64,000 nucleotides of DNA. It comes from Acidocella sp. 20-57-95. GTDB taxonomy: Bacteria; Pseudomonadota; Alphaproteobacteria; Acetobacterales; Acetobacteraceae. Position numbers and translations under genes: made by a program. Location: positions 62,001 through 126,000 of the forward strand of contig NCAT01000004.1 in the NCBI GenBank assembly GCA_002255575.1, given 5' to 3'. Below, in pieces: positions 44,562-53,715 of the stretch (positions are counted from its first letter, which is position 1; every line of letters starts with the position of its first letter). The notes below the pieces were generated by a model, which was not told the origin of the DNA, made no database searches, and saw nothing but the letters and a program-made list of their open reading frames with translations.

Positions 44562-45968
44562 ATGACCTTCTCGCACCAGTTCCACCCCAGCTCCTTACGC
44601 GAATACGACATTCGCGGCATCGTCGGCGAAACCCTGAACGAGGCCGACGCCTTCGCCATCGGCCGCGTGTTCGGCTCGATCGTCGCCCGCAACGGCGGCA
44701 AAACAATCGCCGTCGGTTATGACGGCCGCCTATCATCCCCCGCCCTCGAAGCCAGCCTCATCAAAGGCCTCACCGAAAGCGGCATGAATATCATCACCGT
44801 CGGCCGCGGCCCCACGCCGATGCTGTATTTCGCCGCCTTCACTGAGCATACCGATGGCGCCGTCATGGTCACCGGCAGCCACAACCCGTCCAACTATAAC
44901 GGGTTCAAGATGATGCTCGGCAAAAAACCCTTCTTCGGCCAGGATATTCTCAATCTCGGCAAACTCGCCGCCGCCGGCGATGTCGTCCCCGCCTCCACCG
45001 GCACCGTCACCAAAAAAGACGTGCACGAAGCCTACATCACCCGCCTGCTGCAAGACTGGGACGGCGGGACCAAAAAACTCAAAATCATCTGGGACAACGG
45101 CAACGGCGCCGCCGGCGACGTCCTCACCCGCCTGGTCAAAAAACTTCCCGGCGACCACACCATCCTGAACGGTGAAATCGACGGTAATTTCCCGGCCCAC
45201 CACCCCGACCCGACCGTGCCGAAAAACCTCGAGCAGCTCATCACCGCCGTCCGCAAACAACATGCCGATGTCGGCATCGCCTTCGACGGTGACGCCGACC
45301 GCATCGGCCTGGTCGATAATTCCGGGGAAATCCTGTTCGGCGACCAGTTCCTCATCCTGATGGCCCGCGACATTCTGAAATCCCGCCCGGGTGCCACCAT
45401 CATCGCTGACGTGAAAGCCAGCCAGGTTCTGTTCGACGAGATCGCCAAAGCCGGCGGCACGCCCTTAATGTGGAAAACCGGCCATAGCCTGATCAAATCC
45501 AAAATGGCCGAAACCAACGCCCCGCTCGCAGGCGAAATGTCCGGCCACATCTTCTTCAACGACAAATGGTTCGGCTTCGACGATGCGCTCTATGCCGCGA
45601 TCCGCGTCCTCGGCATCATCGCCCGTAGTGACCAAACCGTCGCGCAATTCCGCGAAAGCCTGCCGCACGTCGTCAACACCCCGGAAATCCGGTTCGACTG
45701 CGCCGAGGAGCGTAAATTCGCCGTCGTCGAAGAAGTCGCCGAGCGCCTGAAAGCCTCCGGCGAAACCGTCTGCGACACGGACGGCGTGCGCGTGAACACC
45801 GAAGATGGCTGGTGGCTCTTGCGCGCGTCCAACACCCAGGCGGTCCTCGTCGCCCGGGCGGAGGCGCGCTCCCCAGAGGGCCTTTCTAAACTCAAATCCA
45901 TCCTGGCAGGCCAACTCGCCGCCTCCGGCTTGGCACCCGATTTCTCCGGCAACAACGCCGGCCATTAA
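44562..45968 (+). CDS. Phosphomannomutase/phosphoglucomutase
   Basis: A 468-residue alpha-D-phosphohexomutase from ATG 44562. All four signature loops are intact: active-site Ser in VTGSHNPSNYNG, metal loop FDGDADRIG, sugar-binding GEMSGHIFF, and phosphate-binding RASNTQAVLVARAEA. It interconverts mannose or glucose 6- and 1-phosphates, supplying GDP-mannose for the gmd/rmd pathway seen at the window start and glucose 1-phosphate for GalU. The name algC or manB would depend on specificity. It ends at a strong terminator. Confidence 0.92.
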   Translation: MTFSHQFHPSSLREYDIRGIVGETLNEADAFAIGRVFGSIVARNGGKTIAVGYDGRLSSPALEASLIKGLTESGMNIITVGRGPTPMLYFAAFTEHTDGAVMVTGSHNPSNYNGFKMMLGKKPFFGQDILNLGKLAAAGDVVPASTGTVTKKDVHEAYITRLLQDWDGGTKKLKIIWDNGNGAAGDVLTRLVKKLPGDHTILNGEIDGNFPAHHPDPTVPKNLEQLITAVRKQHADVGIAFDGDADRIGLVDNSGEILFGDQFLILMARDILKSRPGATIIADVKASQVLFDEIAKAGGTPLMWKTGHSLIKSKMAETNAPLAGEMSGHIFFNDKWFGFDDALYAAIRVLGIIARSDQTVAQFRESLPHVVNTPEIRFDCAEERKFAVVEEVAERLKASGETVCDTDGVRVNTEDGWWLLRASNTQAVLVARAEARSPEGLSKLKSILAGQLAASGLAPDFSGNNAGH

Positions 45969-45981
45969 GACTGTGCCGCCC

Positions 45982-46022
45982 AAAAAAGCCGCGCCAGCTT
46001 AACCGTTGGAGCGGCTTTTTGT
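45982..46022 (+). terminator. Rho-independent terminator of the galU operon
   Basis: A 10-bp stem AAAAAGCCGC / GCGGCTTTTT (45983-45992 with 46011-46020) with an 18-base loop, ending in the T-run of the right arm, 14 bases past the stop codon. Confidence 0.88.
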
Positions 46023-46075
46023 TTGACCCCGCTAACTTTGCGGCTTTGCTGGACGCTGCGATTACGCGCTAAATG

Positions 46076-46119
46076 TTGTGAATGCCACAATATTATGTTG
46101 TAGTCGCAACCTGTCTGAC
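46076..46119. promoter_or_regulatory. Operator-like region of the kinase/aminotransferase operon
   Basis: It holds an inverted repeat TTGTG-5-CACAA (46076-46090) and then ATGTTGTAGTCGCAAC, one base, TGTCTGAC (46095-46119). The second element is repeated almost unchanged at 49283-49309 in front of the SDR and deoR-like genes, so the DeoR-family protein is the likely binder. Confidence 0.6.
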
Positions 46120-46133
46120 GCCTGGGCCCGCAT

Positions 46134-47120
46134 ATGCTGTATGATCAAGACTTTCTCAACCGCCTGGAGGCTGGGCTGCGGTCGGCTCTGCCGGGATGGG
46201 GTTTGTCGACAAGTGCCAAACTCCGGCTGCTGACGATCTCAGAAAACGCAACCTATCTGGCGCAAGAAGGTGCCGCGAGGCTGATCCTGCGGGTACACCG
46301 ACCGAATTATCATACCGAAGCTGAAATTCGCTCAGAACTGGCATGGATTGCCGCCTTGCATGCGGCTTCCATCATCACGACGCCACGCCCCATCCCCCTG
46401 CGCAATGGCGAGTTATTGGCAGGTTTTTCAGATGGCCAAAGCCAGCGTTTTGCTGTGGCGTTCGAATATATGTCCGGAGATGAACCCGATACGTCCCACA
46501 ATCTGGTCAAATGGTACAAAGTTCTGGGCGAGATTACGGCCCGGCTACACCAACACTCCCGGCAATGGCAGAGGCCGGCGAATTTTGCCCGCAAGCTATG
46601 GTCTTTTGAGACGATCATCGGGCCGCGGGCGCATTGGGGCGATTGGCGGCTGGCACCTGGGCTCGATGCAGCGGGCAAAGCCACACTTGAACGTGCGGCC
46701 GCTTTGCTGGCGGCCCAGACCAAAGCCTACGGCCAAACGCCAGACCGTTTCGGGCTAATCCATTGCGATATGCGCACTGCCAACCTGCTGGTGGAAGCCG
46801 AGCGTCTCGGTGTGATTGATTTTGATGATTGCGGCATGAGCTGGTTTGTTTACGACTTTGCCGCCTCGGTCAGCTTCATGGAACATGAGAGCTTCATCCC
46901 AGACCTGATGGCGGCCTGGCTGGAAGGCTATCGGCATGTTGCCCCGCTGGCGGACGAGCATGCGCAAGCTTTGCCGATGTTCGTGATGCTGCGACGCATC
47001 CAGCTTACCGCCTGGATTGCGACCCATGCTGAAACCCCCACAGCGCAAGCCATGGGGGAAGCCTACACAAATGGCAGCGTTGCTTTGGCGGCGCGGTATC
47101 TTTCGGAGCATGGGCTATGA
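46134..47120 (+). CDS. APH-fold phosphotransferase (small-molecule kinase)
   Basis: A 328-residue kinase of the aminoglycoside-phosphotransferase/choline-kinase type. The catalytic loop is LIHCDMRTANLLVE (HxDxxxxN, base Asp about 212) and the metal loop VIDFDDCG. The N-terminal ATP-binding lobe (LTISENATYLAQEGAARLIL) is intact. Overlap by 4 bases with a class-III aminotransferase-fold gene matches known kinase/phospho-lyase partnerships (hydroxylysine kinase with its phospho-lyase; ethanolamine). The ATG has little ribosome-site sequence. Confidence 0.8.
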   Translation: MLYDQDFLNRLEAGLRSALPGWGLSTSAKLRLLTISENATYLAQEGAARLILRVHRPNYHTEAEIRSELAWIAALHAASIITTPRPIPLRNGELLAGFSDGQSQRFAVAFEYMSGDEPDTSHNLVKWYKVLGEITARLHQHSRQWQRPANFARKLWSFETIIGPRAHWGDWRLAPGLDAAGKATLERAAALLAAQTKAYGQTPDRFGLIHCDMRTANLLVEAERLGVIDFDDCGMSWFVYDFAASVSFMEHESFIPDLMAAWLEGYRHVAPLADEHAQALPMFVMLRRIQLTAWIATHAETPTAQAMGEAYTNGSVALAARYLSEHGL

Positions 47121-48451
47121 GCGTTGCCAAACAAATCCTTGATCTCAACCGCTTCGATGCTGGCAAGGCGAGCAGTATGCCACCGGTATTGGCAGAGCGC
47201 GTGCAGCGCCGTCAGGCAACCTTTGGTGCGGCCTCTGTGTTGTTTTATGAGCAGCCGATTGAGATGGCGCGCGGTGAGGGCGCTTACCTGTATGACACCA
47301 ACGGCACGCGCTATTTAGATGTTTACAACAACGTCCCGTCAGTCGGCCATTGCCACCCGCGGGTCGTCGCGGCGATTGCGGCGCAAGCCGCCACGCTGAA
47401 CACCAACACACGCTATCTGGTGCGCATTGTGGAAACCTACGCCGAGCGGCTGCTGGCGACGTTTCCAGCACCGCTTTGCAACCTCGTCATGACCTGCACC
47501 GGCAGCGAGGCTAATGATGTGGCGCTGCGAATAGCCGAAAATGTCACCGGCGCGCGCGGCTTTATCGTCACCAAAAGCGCTTATCACGGCAATACCAGCG
47601 CGGTCGAACATATCTCGCCTTCCTCTTTCAAATCCCAGAATACCGCGCCGCATGTGCGCACCGTGCCGGCACCCGACCCGCGTGATGCGCCAGATGCTGA
47701 CATCGGCATGCAGTTTGCCGCCCAAATTCAAGCCGCCATTGATGATTTGCGCACGCATGGCCATGGCTTCGCCGGGTTTTTTGCCGATAGTATTTTCTCA
47801 AGCGACGGTATTTTCGCGGACCCGCCGGGTTTTCTGCAACAAGCCGCGGCGCTCATTCGCAAAGAAGGTGGGTTGTTTGTCGCCGATGAGGTGCAGCCGG
47901 GTTTTGGCCGCACCGGCGCTGGCATGTGGGGTTTTGCCCGCCACGGGATTATCCCGGACATCGTGACGATGGGCAAACCCATGGGCAACGGCTTCCCGAT
48001 GGGCGGGGTGGTGACCAGCCCCGACCATCTGGCTGCTTTCACCCGTAAGACATCCTACTTCAACACATTTGGTGGTAACCCGGTGGCGGCTGCGGCAGGG
48101 CTGGCCGTGCTTGATGTGATTGCCGATGAGAACTTGATTGCCAACGCCGCACAGGCCGGTGGCGTCTTAAAAGATGGTCTGTTGGCGCTGAAATCTACAT
48201 TTGGCCAGATTGGAGATGTGCGCGGCGCGGGGCTGTTTATCGGCCTGGACTTCAACAACCAGACCACTGGCGCACCCGACCCGGCCATGGCGAGCTACGT
48301 CATCAACGCCATGAAGCAGCACGGAATTCTGATTGGTGCAGCCGGGCTCTACGGCCACACACTGAAAATCCGCCCGCCTTTATGCTTCAACACCAGCAAC
48401 GCGGCGTTCTTTGTTGAGACGCTACGGACAATTCTATCAGGGGCAAACTAA
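47117..48451 (+). CDS. Class-III aminotransferase-fold PLP enzyme, phospho-lyase candidate
   Basis: A 444-residue PLP enzyme. The cofactor Lys is in DIVTMGKPMGNGFPMGG, the PLP-phosphate motif CTGSEANDVALR is near 130, and LFVADEVQPGFGRTG carries the Asp for PLP nitrogen. The family includes omega-aminotransferases and ethanolamine-phosphate or phosphohydroxylysine phospho-lyases. Because it is fused in translation to a kinase, a phosphorylate-then-eliminate route for an amino alcohol is plausible. It ends 10 bases from the convergent SDR. Confidence 0.82.
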   Translation: MSVAKQILDLNRFDAGKASSMPPVLAERVQRRQATFGAASVLFYEQPIEMARGEGAYLYDTNGTRYLDVYNNVPSVGHCHPRVVAAIAAQAATLNTNTRYLVRIVETYAERLLATFPAPLCNLVMTCTGSEANDVALRIAENVTGARGFIVTKSAYHGNTSAVEHISPSSFKSQNTAPHVRTVPAPDPRDAPDADIGMQFAAQIQAAIDDLRTHGHGFAGFFADSIFSSDGIFADPPGFLQQAAALIRKEGGLFVADEVQPGFGRTGAGMWGFARHGIIPDIVTMGKPMGNGFPMGGVVTSPDHLAAFTRKTSYFNTFGGNPVAAAAGLAVLDVIADENLIANAAQAGGVLKDGLLALKSTFGQIGDVRGAGLFIGLDFNNQTTGAPDPAMASYVINAMKQHGILIGAAGLYGHTLKIRPPLCFNTSNAAFFVETLRTILSGAN

Positions 48452-48460
48452 CGCCCAATA

Positions 48461-49234
48461 TCACGCCATAGCTTCAAGAGCGCCGAGTGATTCCGGCAGC
48501 ACCTGGCCACCATCCACGCTGAGCGCCTGGCCGGTAATATAGGCTGCTTCTTCTGATGCGAAAAATAACGCCGCATTGGCAATATCCTCCGGCGTGCCCA
48601 AGCGTTTTTGCGGGATCGAATCTGCCATTTTGGCGATATAGTCCGCACCAACATCAGCCAGACCTTCAGTGAAAATATTGCCCGGCAGCACCGCGTTCAC
48701 AGTAATATTGCGCGGGGCCAGCTCAATGGCAGCAGTACGCATAAACCCAAGCTGCCCGGCCTTGCTCGCCCCGTAATGCGCCCATCCAGGGTATCCGGTA
48801 ATGGGTCCAGTGATGGACGAGGTAAGAATAATCCGCCCGCTGCCGGCTTTGGTCATGGCCGGGATCACGGCGGAAACGCTTAAGAACGTACTGCGCAGGT
48901 TGCTCGCGATCACATGGTCAAAATCAGCCGCCGTCATATCCGCCAGTTTTACGCCGGGAAAAATACCGGCATTGGCGCAGAGCACATTAATCTGCCCATA
49001 ACGCGCCACGGCCGCCGCGGCCATTGCATGGCAATCTTCAGCCTGGCTGACATCGGCGCGGAAACCCGACGCATGGTCACCAATTTCAGCCGCAACCTGG
49101 TCGGCATCAGACTGGTTGCGGGACACCACCAACACATTCAGCCCCGCCGCACCAAAGCGCCGCGCAATACCCCGCCCAATGCCCCGGCTGGCACCGGTGA
49201 CAATAACCGTTTTTCCCGCAAGCGATGCCAGCAT
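48461..49234 (-). CDS. SDR family oxidoreductase (FabG-like)
   Basis: A 257-residue classical SDR: cofactor motif VTGASRGIGRGIARRF, NAG in LCANAGIFPG, catalytic Ser in SSITG and YGASKAG (Tyr-x3-Lys). The C-terminal VDGGQVLPESLG is FabG-like. It faces the aminotransferase convergently and is divergent from the DeoR-type gene, with the shared operator in between. The probable role is oxidation of an aldehyde or alcohol in the same pathway; the substrate is unknown. Confidence 0.85.
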   Translation of the reverse strand: MLASLAGKTVIVTGASRGIGRGIARRFGAAGLNVLVVSRNQSDADQVAAEIGDHASGFRADVSQAEDCHAMAAAAVARYGQINVLCANAGIFPGVKLADMTAADFDHVIASNLRSTFLSVSAVIPAMTKAGSGRIILTSSITGPITGYPGWAHYGASKAGQLGFMRTAAIELAPRNITVNAVLPGNIFTEGLADVGADYIAKMADSIPQKRLGTPEDIANAALFFASEEAAYITGQALSVDGGQVLPESLGALEAMA

Positions 49235-49282
49235 GTAACCCCAAGCCTCCAGATCGTGATGGGCTTCAGGATTAGATGATAA

Positions 49283-49309
49283 ATGTGGTAGTTACAACAT
49301 TTGTCTGAC
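49283..49309. promoter_or_regulatory. Operator-like element between SDR and DeoR-type genes
   Basis: ATGTGGTAGTTACAAC, three bases, TGTCTGAC. Thirteen of 16 and 8 of 8 bases agree with the element at 46095-46119; only the gap differs (one versus three bases). Confidence 0.6.
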
Positions 49310-49335
49310 CATGTTCCAACATCTATGTTCCGCCT

Positions 49336-50109
49336 ATGAGCAACGTGAAATCAACCCGCCAGACCCGCATTCTGGCTGAACTGGATACCACCCCCAGCCT
49401 ACGCGTGGCTGAGTTGGCGCAAAAACTTGGCGTTTCCACCGAGACCATTCGCCGGGACTTGGATGCTTTGACCGAGCTCGGGTTGCTGAACCGCACCTAT
49501 GGCGGTGCCATCCGCCCGTTGAGCTCCGAACCGCCGGTGCATGAGCGGCATCGATTATTCGTGGCGGAGCGGGAGCGCATTGCGGCGGCGGTGATACCGC
49601 ATCTGCAATCGGCCAAGGTGCTGATGATTGGCTCGGGCGCCACAACAAGGCATGTTGCACAGCGCATTGCCGCCGAGCTGCAAGACCTAACCGTGATTGC
49701 CCATTCATTCGGCGTTGCCCAGGCCTTGGGGGTGAACCCAACAATTAAGGTGCTGATGTTACCCGGTAATTATCACGCTGATGAGGACACGATGCTGGGT
49801 GCCCATGCGGTTGCCTTCTTAAATAATTTGTACGCAGATATTACAATTTTGGGAGCAAGCGGGCTGGGTATTGAAGGGCCATCAGATGCGTTGATTGAAA
49901 CCGGTGCGGTTTATAGCGCCATGATCGCGCGCGCTGCCAAAACAATTTTAGCAGCCGACCACTCAAAGTTCGGCCTCCAATTCCCGGCTCGTTACGCCAG
50001 CTGGCGGCAGGTTGATCATCTGGTGACAGACAAAAAGCCTGAAGGTAGTCTGCTAAACGCTTTGACCGAAAACGCGGTTATGATTGATGGTGATTATGTG
50101 ACTTCGTAA
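49336..50109 (+). CDS. DeoR/GlpR-family transcriptional regulator
   Basis: A 257-residue regulator. The N-terminal winged HTH has SLRVAELAQKLGVSTETIRR followed by DLDALTELGLLNRTYGGAI, the classic DeoR signature. The C-terminal effector domain (about 75-250) has MIGSGATTRHVAQRIAAEL and ILAADHSKFG, typical of phospho-sugar-binding members. It probably represses the flanking kinase/aminotransferase operon and SDR and its own gene through the repeated element; the effector would then be a phosphorylated intermediate. Confidence 0.87.
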   Translation: MSNVKSTRQTRILAELDTTPSLRVAELAQKLGVSTETIRRDLDALTELGLLNRTYGGAIRPLSSEPPVHERHRLFVAERERIAAAVIPHLQSAKVLMIGSGATTRHVAQRIAAELQDLTVIAHSFGVAQALGVNPTIKVLMLPGNYHADEDTMLGAHAVAFLNNLYADITILGASGLGIEGPSDALIETGAVYSAMIARAAKTILAADHSKFGLQFPARYASWRQVDHLVTDKKPEGSLLNALTENAVMIDGDYVTS

Positions 50110-50151
50110 GGACCCAAGCTAGGCAACATATTTATGAAACGCCGGAGTATC

Positions 50152-50985
50152 TTATAGCTTCGCCGTAAGTCGAAGCTCAGCCGGAGTCGTGGCGCCGAAG
50201 CCAAAAAATTCGAGATAGGCGGGAATTTGTTCAAACAACATATCTGTTCCCACTTGCACCCGGCAACCTTTGGCCAGGGCGGCACGCAACAGCGCCGTAT
50301 ATTCCTCTTTCATGACCACTTCACCAACAAAACTGGCCGGACTGAGACGGTCAATATCAAATGGAAGCGGATCGCCCGCTTTCATGCCCATCGGTGTCGC
50401 GTTGACGATGATATCATATCCGGCGGGATCATTTGATCCGGTCAAAACTTCGATCTGCGGATAATGCTCACGCAGCCTCGCGGCGAGCGCTTCAGATGAG
50501 GCTGCCATGCCGTCATACAGCGCCAAAACCGCAACGCCATCAGCGGCTAATGATGCTGCGATGGCTGACCCAACGCCGCCATTACCCACCACCAGCGCCT
50601 TCTTACCCGTGATCACTTGGCCTTTATTTTTCAAGCCGCGGGTAAAGCCCTCGCCATCAAACATATCGCCGTACAGTGATCCATCCGTCCGGCGTAACAC
50701 AGCGTTGCAAGACCCGGCGACACGCGCCGTGATGGAAAGCTCGTCCACCAACTTGGTCGTTGTCACCTTGTGCGGCATCGTCACCAAAGCACCAACGACA
50801 TTTTTGGCTTTAAACCACGGCCGTAAGATGGTTGGATAGTCCGCCGCTTCAACAGCCATTGGCACCACCACCGCATCTATCCCGTTCTTCTCGAACCAAG
50901 GATTATAAATCATGGGAGATTTAAATGTCTCGGTCGGGAAGCCGGTATGGATAATAATCTTGGTGTTGCCGGTAATCATCTTCAT
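50152..50985 (-). CDS. Shikimate dehydrogenase-family protein with divergent substrate pocket
   Basis: A 277-residue AroE-fold enzyme (ATG 50985). Kept: LVTMPHK with the catalytic Lys, GSCNAV with Asn, the dinucleotide motif VVGNGGVGSAIAASL, and a catalytic Asp in GDMFDGEGF. Changed: the shikimate-binding SxS motif reads TETFKSPMIYN, and the NTD triplet reads MFD. This places it with shikimate-dehydrogenase-like proteins rather than the biosynthetic AroE. With the MFS transporter, porin and QuiC it probably oxidises quinate, shikimate or a related acid. Confidence 0.78.
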   Translation of the reverse strand: MKMITGNTKIIIHTGFPTETFKSPMIYNPWFEKNGIDAVVVPMAVEAADYPTILRPWFKAKNVVGALVTMPHKVTTTKLVDELSITARVAGSCNAVLRRTDGSLYGDMFDGEGFTRGLKNKGQVITGKKALVVGNGGVGSAIAASLAADGVAVLALYDGMAASSEALAARLREHYPQIEVLTGSNDPAGYDIIVNATPMGMKAGDPLPFDIDRLSPASFVGEVVMKEEYTALLRAALAKGCRVQVGTDMLFEQIPAYLEFFGFGATTPAELRLTAKL

Positions 50986-51048
50986 CAATCCAAAATTATG
51001 AGTCGAAAGCGGCCATAGATGGATGGTTTCATCTATGGCCGCTGATTA

Positions 51049-52383
51049 TTAGGCTTCGGTCGCGCTGCCTTTAACTTTCACGTCGAGAACATGAATATCA
51101 CCAATCACGAAAATCCATGAGACGGCGCCAATGGCTGCGACAATGCCGATAAATGCCAGCGCCCCTACATATGTACCCGTTACCTGTACGATATAACCGA
51201 TGGCAATCGGGACGACGATCCCAGAGAGGTTAGCCGCAAAGCTGAAGAAGCCACCGACCAGGCCAAGTAAGCCTTTGGGTGAAATTTCAGACAATACAGC
51301 CCATCCCGAGGATGACATTGCCTGACCGAAGAAGGCCACCGAAAGAATCGCGAGTACCAAGTTATTATCAGACACAAAGTTTACTGAAATAATGGTCGAC
51401 GCCAGTAACAAGCCGGTAATCACAGGTAATTTACGGGCGACATTCAGGCTCGTACGCTTCAACAGGAAGTCTGACAGAAAACCTGCGAATAAAATTCCAA
51501 AGAACCCAGCGATGTAAGGCACGCTTGCATAGATACCGACGCTAATGAAAGCCATATGGCGCTGCGTTGCAAGATACGTCGGGAACCAGGTGAGGAAGAA
51601 TACGAAGGTGGAGTACACCGAAAACTGGCCGATACATAGCCCCCACATCTGGCGATGCCTGAATAATTCGCGAACATTTTCCATGCTGAATTTGGTGCCG
51701 CTGGCATCTTTGGTGGTTAAACCACCACCGGCTTGGATATATTGCAATTCAGCATCGTTAGCCGATTTGCTGTCATAAGGGTCACGATAGATGGACCACA
51801 TCAAAGCACCAATAATGATGCCGATGACACCCGTCACCAAAAATAGCGAGCGCCAGCCGAAATTACCTAAGAGCAAAAACAGGATCGGGCTTAAGAAACC
51901 CAGCCCGACATATTCAGCCGCCGTATAAACACCAATGGCGCGGCCCCGTTCACTGCGCGGAAACCACTTGCCAACGATGTTGCTATTGGCTGGAAAGCAT
52001 GGCGCCTCAAACACGCCGAGACCAAGACGCGCTACAAAAAAGCTTGTAAGGCCCGACGTGAACCCCTGCAGGATGGTAAAAAGCGACCAGCCAATAAGGG
52101 CAAGTGTGTAAACCAGCCGGTTACCGAGGCGGTCTAGAACCACGCCACCTGGAATTTGGAAAGCCAAGTACGACCACGAGAACGCGGAAAATACAAAACC
52201 CATTTCCGCCGGGCTGATCGAGAATTCGGTACGGATCGAAGGTGAGGCAATACCCAGGATGGCACGATCCAGATAATTAATGACAACCGCGAGTGCGACA
52301 ACGGCGAGCATCCGGGTCCGTATATTGGTTTTGGGACGGGATGCTGCCCTGGCGGCAGCATCCGAGATGGTTCTTGTGTTCAT
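51049..52383 (-). CDS. MFS transporter, anion:cation symporter (ACS) type
   Basis: A 444-residue, 12-helix transporter. Helix 1 has VVALAVVINYLDRAILGIA, then GGVVLDRLGNRLVYTL (the A-like motif) and RSERGRAIGVYTAAEYVGLG between halves. ACS members take up galactonate, glucarate, hydroxy-aromatic or quinate-like acids by proton symport. It is followed 64 bases later by the AroE-like gene and preceded by the OprB porin, so an uptake route for a cyclic acid is likely. Confidence 0.86.
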   Translation of the reverse strand: MNTRTISDAAARAASRPKTNIRTRMLAVVALAVVINYLDRAILGIASPSIRTEFSISPAEMGFVFSAFSWSYLAFQIPGGVVLDRLGNRLVYTLALIGWSLFTILQGFTSGLTSFFVARLGLGVFEAPCFPANSNIVGKWFPRSERGRAIGVYTAAEYVGLGFLSPILFLLLGNFGWRSLFLVTGVIGIIIGALMWSIYRDPYDSKSANDAELQYIQAGGGLTTKDASGTKFSMENVRELFRHRQMWGLCIGQFSVYSTFVFFLTWFPTYLATQRHMAFISVGIYASVPYIAGFFGILFAGFLSDFLLKRTSLNVARKLPVITGLLLASTIISVNFVSDNNLVLAILSVAFFGQAMSSSGWAVLSEISPKGLLGLVGGFFSFAANLSGIVVPIAIGYIVQVTGTYVGALAFIGIVAAIGAVSWIFVIGDIHVLDVKVKGSATEA

Positions 52384-52413
52384 GTGAATATTTCCCCTTT
52401 GGATCGATTATCG

Positions 52414-53715
52414 TTAGAAAACAATTTTCGTTTGTGCGCCAAACACCCAGGCATTTGGGATATGTTTGTAGGCGAATGTGCCTGGATCGATGACATATTG
52501 CACATTCGGGTGGATCAGCAGCCACGGCGTAACCTGCAGGCCATAACCAACTTCAAAAACGCCCTCGCCGGTTGTTGCGTTCGGATAGGTAAGCGTTTGC
52601 TTGGCTTTAGCCGTACGGTTGTTCAAACCAGCCCGCACGTAACCAACAGCGATAAAATCATGGGGCCGGGCATCAAATAACCCCTGCGCAATCAAGCCCG
52701 CATCAAAAGTGCTTTCAAAGACGGCGGTTTTGGGGTCGGAGTAGGAAACTTGCGCCATTGCAATTAAGCCGCGATTTGGCGTGCCATTAAAGCTAAACAG
52801 CATCTGATCAACAAGAATATAGCCGCCATAACGGCCATCATCCAACTGGTGCGGCACCGAAGCATCCGCCACAGCCGAGGTATCGTAATAGCCACCAATC
52901 TTGTAATGACCGGGCAGCTTTGCTGCACCCAGAGCCGTTGTGTAACCTGCTTCGAACGGAATAATCGCACCGGTGGAGCCCGATAAACCCACTTTCAGGC
53001 CGTTATTATGGGCGTAGTAGGTTGGGTTGGAATCGAACACGCCGGCTTCAACATACAATGCCGGGCTAACATTCACCTTCACGCGCCCGCCCCATTTGCC
53101 GGTCGGGTAATCAGAATAACCGCTGGAGCCTGGCAGATTTTGCGGATGCGCACAGAAGCCAACATTCTGGAAGTCGCATCCGAGTACGGTCAAAGCAAAA
53201 TCATTGCCGAACGGATAAAAGCCGATTTTGGTATTGATAAGGCCTTTCGCGAGGGTCTGTTCGTACGACATCTCGGTAACACGCAAAGTCTCGCCAGCGC
53301 CGTAAACTTCCTGCACGGCCAATTTATTGCCGATAAAGTCGCCGGACACGCTGCGACCCTGGCGCTGATTAAAACCGAAATGCAAAACTGCACCGGATAT
53401 GTCGGCGATTTTGCCAAGGTCAACATCGACGCTCACGCCGAGTTGCTGCGCATAGCCATTGCCTTGCCGTTTGCCGCCAGACAATGCATCGGCAAATTCC
53501 CCAACATAAAAGCCATGAAAATCAAGACCATCATTTTTCAATTTGGTACGGCCACCATTCCAGTCGCCCGTCATTAAAGGCCGCGTCCAGAAATCATTAT
53601 TAGTCGGCGCGCTCTGCGCACGGGCAGTTGTGGCAAAGCCTAGCCCGACCATCATGGCAGCACTCGCCAGTAGTGTTGCCCGCAAGGGCGCACGGTTCAT
53701 CGCTTTCGAAAACAT
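52414..53715 (-). CDS. Carbohydrate-selective porin OprB-like
   Basis: A 433-residue outer-membrane protein starting at ATG 53715 behind GGGAG. It has a signal peptide (MFSKAMNRAPLRATLLASA...ATTARA-QS), the OprB-like start FWTRPLMTGDWNGGRTKL, GFYPFGNDFALTVLGCDFQN, and ends in a barrel-type F (QTKIVF). It would admit the substrate of the MFS transporter encoded 30 bases downstream. The promoter and an operator-like palindrome lie just upstream. Confidence 0.85.
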   Translation of the reverse strand: MFSKAMNRAPLRATLLASAAMMVGLGFATTARAQSAPTNNDFWTRPLMTGDWNGGRTKLKNDGLDFHGFYVGEFADALSGGKRQGNGYAQQLGVSVDVDLGKIADISGAVLHFGFNQRQGRSVSGDFIGNKLAVQEVYGAGETLRVTEMSYEQTLAKGLINTKIGFYPFGNDFALTVLGCDFQNVGFCAHPQNLPGSSGYSDYPTGKWGGRVKVNVSPALYVEAGVFDSNPTYYAHNNGLKVGLSGSTGAIIPFEAGYTTALGAAKLPGHYKIGGYYDTSAVADASVPHQLDDGRYGGYILVDQMLFSFNGTPNRGLIAMAQVSYSDPKTAVFESTFDAGLIAQGLFDARPHDFIAVGYVRAGLNNRTAKAKQTLTYPNATTGEGVFEVGYGLQVTPWLLIHPNVQYVIDPGTFAYKHIPNAWVFGAQTKIVF

